From NCBI GenBank assembly GCA_910576935.1, contig CAJTKG010000019.1:1-53830 (forward strand): DNA of 53,830 bases, written 5' to 3'. The notes under the pieces were generated by a model, which saw only the letters and a program-made list of their open reading frames with translations, was not told the origin of the DNA and did not search any database. Positions within the stretch are counted from its first letter, which is position 1. Each line of letters starts with the position of its first letter. The DNA is from an uncultured Muribaculaceae bacterium. Lineage in GTDB: Bacteria; Bacteroidota; Bacteroidia; Bacteroidales; Muribaculaceae. Position numbers and translations under genes: made by a program. This document shows, one piece after another, positions 42,677 through 49,981 of this stretch.

Positions 42677-43321
42677 ATGAACAAACATATCCTTGCAATG
42701 ATAATGCTGCTGTTGCCGGCATTGGCTATAGAAGCAGAGCATATACCTGACAGCGCCTTCGTCGATGACGCCGGCGCAGGACGGTTTTATGACGGCTGTA
42801 TCAAAATAATCGAAGGCGAACTCGCCACCGACCCGGATGCACGCAACAAGGCCTACGCCCTCGCCATGGACGCACTCAACCCGCGGCGCAAAGGCCTTGA
42901 CACCGGCTGCATGAAACTGACTGCGGTCGACACGACCGGCATAGCCCCGGTGGCGGCGACCGACTTCGCTTTCGACTACAGCTATGCCCGTTCGAGATAC
43001 CAGAGCGTCGACTTTGCCCCGACCGGCATCTCACGCGGTTTCGGACGCACATGCCGGCTCTTCGATCTCACGCTAAAACCGCGCGGTAAAGCCTCATTCT
43101 CAGAGCGCGTGCATGGCGCGTGTCTCCTTATAGCCGTCGCCCGACCCGGCGTGAAAATCGCCACGACAATCACCGCCGACGGCAAGGAAATCAAAACAGG
43201 TAGCTATGAAGACGGCCTCGTCAACTATGCCGCGTGGCAACTTCAACAACACACCGTGGTAAAATACACAATAGAAAATCTGTCGGACAAAGACGCCACA
43301 GTCATACTTATAGGCAACTGA
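42677..43321 (+). CDS. Exported protein of unknown family (CHAT-CHASE2 operon, gene 1)
   Basis: The 214-residue protein has a signal peptide (MNKHILAMIMLLLPALAIEAEH). The N half is charged and helical (GCIKIIEGELATDPDARNKAYALAMDALN, with repeat-like character). The C half is beta-rich, with HGACLLIAVARPGVKIATTI and VVKYTIENLSDKDATVILIG, resembling a small pre-peptidase (PPC)-like sandwich; that comparison is a guess. It lies between miaB (27 bp) and the CHAT gene (2 bp), so it is surely cotranscribed with the latter. No known catalytic motif is seen. Confidence 0.75.
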   Translation: MNKHILAMIMLLLPALAIEAEHIPDSAFVDDAGAGRFYDGCIKIIEGELATDPDARNKAYALAMDALNPRRKGLDTGCMKLTAVDTTGIAPVAATDFAFDYSYARSRYQSVDFAPTGISRGFGRTCRLFDLTLKPRGKASFSERVHGACLLIAVARPGVKIATTITADGKEIKTGSYEDGLVNYAAWQLQQHTVVKYTIENLSDKDATVILIGN

Positions 43322-43323
43322 CG

Positions 43324-45633
43324 ATGAAACGGCTTCTGTCAGCGATATTCATATGCTTAATAACACTTCCCGCCGCCTATAGCGCAGGCAGCGACTTCGG
43401 ACAGGCATCACGCCTCCTTGCCGAAGCCTCGCGGCTGATAGGCGCGGGCCGCTATGCCGCCGCAGCCGACAGTCTCGAAAAAGCCCGCTCACTCAAAGAT
43501 ATACCATCTGTCACCCGCACCGAAATCGACTGCGGACGTCTGCGTACCGCCATAGGCCTCGGCGACTACAACAATGCCCGCCGCCTTTATCACGAGGCCC
43601 TGTCGGAATCATACGACGATATCACCGATGACATGCTGCGGCTTAACGCCTCAGAACTATATTTTGCAGCAGGTGATTACGACGCGTCGCTGAATGTGCT
43701 CGACAGCATCACCTCACCCCGATATACGACAACCCGCGACATACACCGCTCACGTGCCCTTACAATGCTCGAGCGCTATGACGAAGCCGTAATACTGCTG
43801 ACCGACGGCATCACCCGCATAGACAAGAGCGAAGCCTCCTATCCTCTTCTTCTCCAAAACCGAGGCTATGCCCTCTGGAGTTGCGGACGGCTCTCCGATG
43901 CTATCGGTGACCTCAGCGAAGCTGTCACACTCGTACCCGAATCGGCCGATCGCTATAGCATCATGGCAAACCTCGCCATGGCCGAAAGCGAGTCCGGCGA
44001 CCATAGTAATGCCCTCAGACACATCAACACGGCAGTCTCACATCTCGACGCCGCGTCGCCCGACGGCATCATTTCCAGACGCAAACGCGCCGAAATACTC
44101 GCCCGCGCCGGACTTATCACACAAAGCCGCGCCGCCTTCGCCCGATATTTCGACCGCGAACGCCGTCTGCTGCTCGACAACCTCGACGAGATGACGCCGT
44201 CGCAGCGTTTAAACTACTGGACAAGGGTCAAACCCCTGCTGTCGCGCAGCTTTATCCTCGGCGACCATGCCGCCGACTTCCTCTTCGACGTCGCCATGTT
44301 CAGACGTCAGACATCGTTGACGGGCATGCGTGACACCGAAACCCTGCGACGTCAGCTCACAACGACATCCGCCACGCTGCGGCGTTCGCTCGCGCCGGAC
44401 GAGGCTGCCGTAGAAATAGTAAGCTATGAATCGGGGCGCGACACCATATCATACGCCGCTATCGTGTTGCCCGAACACGGACGAGCCCGTTTTGTGAGGC
44501 TTCTTGACCAAAACGACATCTACCGCGCCGAAACCGTCGGCACCAACTCGATATACAATGCACTGAAAAGCGAATCGCCCTCAGACAAAAATCTGCTTTA
44601 CAGCGACTCCACTCTCGGCAACCTCGTGTGGCAACCGATCATCGGAGCGCTCCCGCGTCAGACACGCCGCATATATATCGCCCCCGAAGGCATCTTCCAC
44701 CTGTGGGCCATAGAAAACATGCCTTTCGACAGTTGCGACAGCCTCGAGATACACCGCATAAGTTCGACCGCCGCCCTCGCCCTGCGCGACAAGGCCCCTG
44801 AAAACAATAACCTGTCAAGACGCCTGCTTGTTGGCGGTCTCGATTATGACGCACGTCTGCGCGACAGCACCGCGGGCGAGCCCGACCACCAAAGTGCCGA
44901 CCATCTCCGCAGCCACGCCGGGACAACGATGCGCTTCTCATATCTCGGAGGCACCCGCGACGAGGTCGACTCTATCGCCGCGGGCGCGCCGGCGACATAC
45001 TGCGACACCCGCCATATCGCCGACGAGGCCACGATAAAAGAGATACTTCCACGATACGATATCGTCCACATCGCCACTCACGGCTACAGCCTCAACTTCG
45101 GTCTGCGACGCCGTCCGCAGTTCCTTGCCGACAGCATAGCAATCGACCGCTCGCTCCTCGGCGCCGGACTCGCTCTGACCGGAGCCAACACCTCGGCCGA
45201 CAGCAACAACCGCGAAGACGCCTTGCTCTCGGCGCGAGAGATCTGCGACCTCGACCTGTCAGACGTCGATTTTGTCGTGCTCTCGGCCTGCCAGACCGCC
45301 AAAGGCGATATCAGCGACGAAGGCGCCGCAGGCCTTGTGCGCGGCCTAAAAAATGCCGGCGTGAAAACTATCATGGCCACGCTCTGGTGCGTCGACGACC
45401 GCTCGACAATGCTTTTCATGCAGGAATTCTATCGTCTGCTCGACAGCGGCGCCACAAAACATCGGGCATATACCGGCGCTCAGCGGAGATTGCGTTTCGA
45501 GACAACCAAAATACCATACCGGCGCTTCTCACCGGCTATCATGGCCCGCGAACGCTCACTAAGCTACCGGATACTGCCACCGTTCGACGCCCCCTACTAC
45601 TGGGCGCCGTTCATTCTAATCGATGACTTTTAG
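43324..45633 (+). CDS. Exported TPR-CHAT (caspase-like) protein (CHAT-CHASE2 operon, gene 2)
   Basis: The 769-residue protein has a signal peptide (MKRLLSAIFICLITLPAAYSAG) and about 300 residues of TPR-like repeats (SRLIGAGRYAAAADSLEKAR, ALWSCGRLSDAIGDLSEAV). A CHAT domain follows (about 430-769). The dyad is intact: His about 586 in IVHIATHGYS and Cys about 656 in VLSACQTAKGD. The closing PYYWAPFILIDDF is typical. A basic insertion (about 712-750) precedes that motif and is absent from the 22871 paralogue. It is half the length of that protein because it has fewer repeats. ATG 43324 was chosen since the signal peptide starts there, 2 bp after the previous stop. It is predicted periplasmic or lipid-proximal; the substrate is unknown. 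Confidence 0.92.
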   Translation: MKRLLSAIFICLITLPAAYSAGSDFGQASRLLAEASRLIGAGRYAAAADSLEKARSLKDIPSVTRTEIDCGRLRTAIGLGDYNNARRLYHEALSESYDDITDDMLRLNASELYFAAGDYDASLNVLDSITSPRYTTTRDIHRSRALTMLERYDEAVILLTDGITRIDKSEASYPLLLQNRGYALWSCGRLSDAIGDLSEAVTLVPESADRYSIMANLAMAESESGDHSNALRHINTAVSHLDAASPDGIISRRKRAEILARAGLITQSRAAFARYFDRERRLLLDNLDEMTPSQRLNYWTRVKPLLSRSFILGDHAADFLFDVAMFRRQTSLTGMRDTETLRRQLTTTSATLRRSLAPDEAAVEIVSYESGRDTISYAAIVLPEHGRARFVRLLDQNDIYRAETVGTNSIYNALKSESPSDKNLLYSDSTLGNLVWQPIIGALPRQTRRIYIAPEGIFHLWAIENMPFDSCDSLEIHRISSTAALALRDKAPENNNLSRRLLVGGLDYDARLRDSTAGEPDHQSADHLRSHAGTTMRFSYLGGTRDEVDSIAAGAPATYCDTRHIADEATIKEILPRYDIVHIATHGYSLNFGLRRRPQFLADSIAIDRSLLGAGLALTGANTSADSNNREDALLSAREICDLDLSDVDFVVLSACQTAKGDISDEGAAGLVRGLKNAGVKTIMATLWCVDDRSTMLFMQEFYRLLDSGATKHRAYTGAQRRLRFETTKIPYRRFSPAIMARERSLSYRILPPFDAPYYWAPFILIDDF

Positions 45634-45660
45634 AAACCAATCATTATAGACGACCTAATT

Positions 45661-46935
45661 ATGAAAATCAAGGCCTTAATCTTAACAACCGCCATCATCC
45701 TGCCGTCACTCTCCACGATGGCTCAGGTCAGCGACAACAACGCCGGCCGTATTGTCGGTCAACGCAAATACGAGCTGATCGTCATCGAAGGCAACGACTC
45801 TACGGTCAGCGCATTCAACCGAGGTCTCGAGACCTCGCGGGGCAACCGCGCCTTCCTCGCCGACATCGCCGGTGTCTACCGCTCAACATTTGTCGGACAG
45901 GCCATCGGAGCTTCGACGAGTCTGCTCGAACTCGGCATCAACGCCTTGATAAAAGCCGGCGAGAACAAACAGCCCAAATGGCAGAAAGCTGTCACGGGCG
46001 AATCGACATTCATCAGAGAGCTCCCCATGCAGATGGAGATCCTCGACTTTTACCGCGAGCCGTCATCAATAGGTCCGCTCGACCCGAGCGACATGTTTTT
46101 CAACGGCTTCGGATGCCGACAGGTAATCGAATACACAGATGCCGAAGGCCACGCTGCCGAAGAAGAGGTCTTCTATATCTCATGTAACGTGCGCACCGAC
46201 TCGATCGGACGGATGCGCATGCTCAACCACTCGAAATTCGAAGTCTATGTCGATTCGCTGCGATTTAACTTCGCTCTCTGCGACCTGCCGAACGACTCTC
46301 TCGGCACAGACATCAGCACTCGCATACCGTTCTCGTTTGAGAAACGTAAGGATCTGAGATTTATCGTCAAGGCCGACATCACCTCATCGTGGATCACCCA
46401 GGCCATGCAGGTCTACAACGACTGTCGTCTCGGTTCGTTCGAGATCGTGGCATCGATCGACCCCGACAAACTCGACAGCGGCGGCATCTTCACCTACTCA
46501 TCGTCAAATGCCGCCGACCGGACCAAAAATGTCAAGGTCAAAGGCGACTGCTTCCTTGTGCCTCGCTCCTATGTCGGCTCGAATGATATGCACACAGCCT
46601 CCGACTCATGGGGAACCGGACAATATAAAGTCAACATGCAGATAGCCGAGACCTGCAGAATCAATCCCGATTACTACATGACCGACGGCAAATGGGATAA
46701 AGACATCTGGGGGCCGGAGTGGAAGCTCATCTCGAAACGCAAGCCTTCAAAAGCGGCATGGCGCAACGTGCTTGAGGTCGTAGGCGTGCAATATGCAGGC
46801 TCAAACTGGATCAGCACCCTGCTCGAACCGTCGAAGACTGTCATCATACAATATGAGACTCAGGAACTCAACCGATTGATCAACGGTAGCGGCGCGGCTG
46901 CCGCAACCTCAAAAGCCCAGGCCAAAAGACCCTGA
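45661..46935 (+). CDS. Exported protein of unknown family (CHAT-CHASE2 operon, gene 3)
   Basis: The 424-residue protein has a signal peptide (MKIKALILTTAIILPSLSTMAQ). No known domain is recognised. The N-terminal part has helix-forming segments (ADIAGVYRSTFVGQAIGAS; LLELGINALIKAG). The centre and C-terminal part are beta-rich with many aromatic and Asp/Ser residues (DMFFNGFGCRQVIEYTD; RFIVKADITSSWITQAMQVYNDC). A proline/serine-poor tail ends with AAAATSKAQAKRP. The stop overlaps the start of the CHASE2 gene by one base, a tight coupling that suggests the two proteins work together. It could be a substrate, ligand-binding partner or scaffold; none of these is shown by the sequence. Confidence 0.75.
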   Translation: MKIKALILTTAIILPSLSTMAQVSDNNAGRIVGQRKYELIVIEGNDSTVSAFNRGLETSRGNRAFLADIAGVYRSTFVGQAIGASTSLLELGINALIKAGENKQPKWQKAVTGESTFIRELPMQMEILDFYREPSSIGPLDPSDMFFNGFGCRQVIEYTDAEGHAAEEEVFYISCNVRTDSIGRMRMLNHSKFEVYVDSLRFNFALCDLPNDSLGTDISTRIPFSFEKRKDLRFIVKADITSSWITQAMQVYNDCRLGSFEIVASIDPDKLDSGGIFTYSSSNAADRTKNVKVKGDCFLVPRSYVGSNDMHTASDSWGTGQYKVNMQIAETCRINPDYYMTDGKWDKDIWGPEWKLISKRKPSKAAWRNVLEVVGVQYAGSNWISTLLEPSKTVIIQYETQELNRLINGSGAAAATSKAQAKRP

Positions 46936-48164
46936 TGAAACTGCCCGTCAGACATATCATAAAGCCTGTAGTCACATCGGGAGCCATCGCCGCCGTACTG
47001 CTGTGCCTCAGCTACCTGTTTAACTCACTGCCCTACTCTTTCGGGGGCGATGTCTCGGCTCAGGTGTGGGCCGAGCGCATAGGTTTCATCTTCAACGGAC
47101 GCAGGAATCATCTGCCCGATTCGATAGCTCTGGTCAACGTGGCCTACGACAAGACACTTGTCGACTACGACGGACGTCTATACAACACTCCCGGGGACAA
47201 CCGGCGAGCCCCTTCAGGCAAAATAGCCCTGACCGACCGCCGCAAACTGCTCGATTTTCTAAAAGCGGCCAAGACCGGCGGTTACAGATACATAATGCTC
47301 GACGTCAGATTTGACGACGATATAGAAAGCGACTCGGTTTCGGTTGCCCTGTTTGATCTCATCGGTTCGATGGACCGAATTTCATTTGCCGTGCACGAAA
47401 GTTCACCGCATGTGCCGGAAGCCCCTGACAATAAAGCCGCCTATGGCGACTACAACATAACGGCATTCGAGTCAAACGCCGTCAAATATCCGATTGTCCA
47501 CGGCGACAGGCCGTCGATAGCCGCAGCTATGTACTCGGTGCTCGACGGCGGACGCATCTCCACTTTCGGGCCTCTGACGTTCGACGGCGGTACCCTATGC
47601 CTCAGAAGCCTTTTCCTTGATTTCCCCGTGAGGGTCTTCGACCGTGCTGTCGAAAGCGACGGACTTATGCCGGCCGACTACTATTATCTAAATCTCGGCG
47701 TCGACCTGCTCGCCGGACCTGACAGCGTAGCCCGCATAAGAGACTATGTGACAGACCGCATCGTCGTTGTCGGCGATTTTGACAACGACGTCCACGACAC
47801 AAGCATAGGCCGGCTGGCCGGCTCGCTCATAAACCTCAACGCATATATCAGTCTCTCAGAGGGACGCCACAAAATATCATGGCTCTACACGACGCTGCTG
47901 TTTGTGATTTATTCGCTGATCGCGCTTAGTCTGATAAAACGTCAGTCACCGATTGACATGATACCGGCGCTGAGACGACGCAAGTCGACGACGATGCGTT
48001 TTCTCTTCAGCCTCGTCGGGTTTTCGGTAGTGCTGAGCCTGCTCTCGCTGCTGCTCTATCTAACGGGAGGTATAATCTACAGCATCGTCTTGCCTTCACT
48101 ATATTTCTCACTGATAAGTTTATGGATCGAAAAACGCAAACTATTGTCAGGCTCGCGGCAATAA
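46935..48164 (+). CDS. CHASE2-type membrane sensor without an output domain (CHAT-CHASE2 operon, gene 4)
   Basis: The 409-residue protein has one N-terminal membrane helix (about 12-29), a large extracytoplasmic domain (about 30-312) and three C-terminal helices (about 316-334, 355-376, 380-398). The middle domain fits CHASE2: DSIALVNVAYDKTL (62-75), a GGYRYIMLDVRF strand-turn (115-126) and DRIVVVGDFDNDVHDTSIG (274-292) followed by GSLINLNAYISL. CHASE2 proteins usually carry a kinase, cyclase or phosphodiesterase on the inside; here the cytoplasmic end is only about 10 residues. In cyanobacteria CHASE2 is known fused to CHAT, so this may be the split version of that pair. Translation likely couples to the previous gene by a 1-bp overlap. 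Confidence 0.82.
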   Translation: MKLPVRHIIKPVVTSGAIAAVLLCLSYLFNSLPYSFGGDVSAQVWAERIGFIFNGRRNHLPDSIALVNVAYDKTLVDYDGRLYNTPGDNRRAPSGKIALTDRRKLLDFLKAAKTGGYRYIMLDVRFDDDIESDSVSVALFDLIGSMDRISFAVHESSPHVPEAPDNKAAYGDYNITAFESNAVKYPIVHGDRPSIAAAMYSVLDGGRISTFGPLTFDGGTLCLRSLFLDFPVRVFDRAVESDGLMPADYYYLNLGVDLLAGPDSVARIRDYVTDRIVVVGDFDNDVHDTSIGRLAGSLINLNAYISLSEGRHKISWLYTTLLFVIYSLIALSLIKRQSPIDMIPALRRRKSTTMRFLFSLVGFSVVLSLLSLLLYLTGGIIYSIVLPSLYFSLISLWIEKRKLLSGSRQ

Positions 48165-48808
48165 TAGCCATCGGCCTGACGTCGCTAATACCCGTCTATG
48201 CCGACACATACCGCATCAGCGAGATCAAAGGCGGCAGTCACAGCATAGACGGTGTCGAACTGCATGCCGGCGCTACGGTCAGCGATCTGAGCCGCATCGT
48301 CAGCCGATGGGACGAAGATCACGGACAAAGCCGCTACATCAAACTCTATAACCTGACGACACACCGCACTCAGATCATACCCGCTCCGGCGACCAAGAAA
48401 AGCGAACCCGGTTTCTGGGACAAAGTCGTAACATATTTTTCGGAAATACGCAAATGCTCGACCCGCGCGCCCGAGAACGAACTCACCGGCGGCCTCGGTG
48501 AAAGCCTGTCGCGTACATTCTACGTCATGCCCGGCGACAACGATACCGACATTGTCATAGCCTCGCGATTGCCCGTCGACGACCGCCACAGACTCGAAGC
48601 TTCGTTCAAAACGCCGTCGGGTGTGCGCCGCGCCTTTTTCGAGCGCCGCGGTCAGGCTGTTGTGCTGCCCGCAGCTGCCTTCGTCGATGTCGGAGACGCC
48701 GCGCAGCCACGCACCCAACTGATAGTGACCGTCGATTATATCGACCTCGCGACAGGTCGACGGCTCACGCTTAGCGACTCGATGACCGTCATCGTCATCC
48801 CGGAATAG
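48122..48808 (+). CDS. Exported protein of unknown family (CHAT-CHASE2 operon, gene 5)
   Basis: The 228-residue protein begins inside the end of the CHASE2 gene (43-bp overlap in another frame) with a signal-like N terminus (MDRKTQTIVRLAAIIAIGLTSLIPVYA). The C-terminal two thirds are a beta-sandwich-like region (RTFYVMPGDNDTDIVIASRL, QAVVLPAAAFVDVG, LIVTVDYIDLATGRRL). In cyanobacteria, CHASE2-CHAT genes often neighbour DUF928 proteins with a C-terminal Ig-like strand region; a functional parallel is possible, but I cannot claim homology. The overlap and same strand make cotranslation likely. No catalytic motif is seen. Confidence 0.7.
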   Translation: MDRKTQTIVRLAAIIAIGLTSLIPVYADTYRISEIKGGSHSIDGVELHAGATVSDLSRIVSRWDEDHGQSRYIKLYNLTTHRTQIIPAPATKKSEPGFWDKVVTYFSEIRKCSTRAPENELTGGLGESLSRTFYVMPGDNDTDIVIASRLPVDDRHRLEASFKTPSGVRRAFFERRGQAVVLPAAAFVDVGDAAQPRTQLIVTVDYIDLATGRRLTLSDSMTVIVIPE

Positions 48809-48816
48809 ATTTCCGG
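48800..48816 (+). terminator. Possible weak terminator at the end of the CHAT-CHASE2 operon
   Basis: A 6-bp stem CCGGAA/TTCCGG with loop TAGAT spans the stop codon and is followed about 15 bp later by a TTTTT run. It is short and lacks an immediate T tract, so it is only a candidate. Confidence 0.3.
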
Positions 48817-48855
48817 ACAAATTATCTACATTTTTAAAGAATTTTTTCCTTAATT

Positions 48856-48886
48856 ATTGTCAATCCGCGTTTTTAGATTAAATTTG
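48856..48886 (+). promoter_or_regulatory. Promoter of the fumarate reductase/succinate dehydrogenase operon
   Basis: ATTG at 48856-48859, 19 bp of spacer, and TAAATTTG at 48879-48886 form a near-consensus Bacteroidota promoter (TTTG replaced by ATTG). A 63-bp leader separates it from the first gene. Confidence 0.65.
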
Positions 48887-48949
48887 CAGAATTAACGCAG
48901 CCTCAACATAAAAATCCAATAATAACTTAATCCTAAAATCAATCATCTT

Positions 48950-49969
48950 ATGTGGTTAACAAGCTCATCTATAGGAAGGAAGCTCGTGATGGCTATCACG
49001 GGCGTCTGCCTCGTCCTATTCGTAACTTTTCACGTGTTGATGAATGCCGTGGCCATCTTCTGGCCTGTGGCTTACAATCAGGTGTGTGAGTTTCTCGGCG
49101 CCAACTGGTATGCGCTGGTGGCTTCACTCGGCCTGGCTCTGCTATTCATCATCCACATCATTTATGCCTGCTGGCTTACAATCCAGAACCGCAACGCCCG
49201 CGGCAACGACCGCTACGCAGTGACCTCTCGTCCGCCCCAGGTCGAATGGTCGTCTAAAAACATGCTCGTCCTCGGCGTCGTAGTGCTTGCCTTCCTCGTT
49301 GTCCACCTCATCCAGTTCTGGGCAAAGATGCAGCTGCAGGAAATCGTGTCACACGACCCCGCATGCTGGGAGAGCGTCAACGGCGCACCCGCCGCACCGG
49401 TCTTCGGCACACTCTTCATTCAGCTGGCATTCCAGCAGATCTGGACTCCGATCGTCTACATCATCGGTTTCGTGGCTCTCTGGTTCCACATGAACCATGG
49501 CTTCTGGTCGATGTTCCACACAATCGGCTGGGACAGCAACATCTGGATCAAACGCCTCAAAACAATCGGCTGCTGGTGGACCACCATTGTCATCGCCCTG
49601 TTTATCGCTCAGGCTGTAGTCTTCACTGTCAAGGCCCACAACAATTTCTACACCACCGACATCGCCCTTCAGGAACAGTATGGCGAATTCTGGGGTGAGA
49701 AAGCCAAGAGCGCTATAGAGAACTTCCAGGCGCAGGCCACAGAACAGTTCAAAGACGCCGATCCCAACGACCAGTGGGGTCAGATCGAATTCCTCACCAC
49801 CAAAGGTGCAGAGTTTGTAGCCGAGGCCGCTCTCATCGACAGCTGCTACACAAAACAGTGTCCCGATGTCACTGTGCCCGAAATGTCAGAACTGCGTCAG
49901 TTCAAGGTCAACATCGAGCGCAACGTCAAATATGCCGAGACTCTCAAAAATAATCAACCCGCACAATAA
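48950..49969 (+). CDS. frdC: Fumarate reductase/succinate dehydrogenase cytochrome b subunit with C-terminal extension
   Basis: The 339-residue membrane subunit has five predicted helices and haem-ligand histidines (H28, H69, H119, H180/H183), the layout of the dihaem cytochrome b subunit of Bacteroidota. Motifs SSIGRKLVMAITGVCLVLFV at the start and WFHMNHGFWSMFHTIGWDS are visible. It passes electrons from menaquinol to the flavoprotein. An unusual tail of about 110 residues (228-339) follows the last helix; it is soluble, helical and charged, and ends with two cysteines at about residues 297 and 302. Typical members have about 220-230 residues, so this tail is extra. The operon order is C-A-B. 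Confidence 0.93.
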   Translation: MWLTSSSIGRKLVMAITGVCLVLFVTFHVLMNAVAIFWPVAYNQVCEFLGANWYALVASLGLALLFIIHIIYACWLTIQNRNARGNDRYAVTSRPPQVEWSSKNMLVLGVVVLAFLVVHLIQFWAKMQLQEIVSHDPACWESVNGAPAAPVFGTLFIQLAFQQIWTPIVYIIGFVALWFHMNHGFWSMFHTIGWDSNIWIKRLKTIGCWWTTIVIALFIAQAVVFTVKAHNNFYTTDIALQEQYGEFWGEKAKSAIENFQAQATEQFKDADPNDQWGQIEFLTTKGAEFVAEAALIDSCYTKQCPDVTVPEMSELRQFKVNIERNVKYAETLKNNQPAQ

Positions 49970-49981
49970 TTTCTCAGAAAT

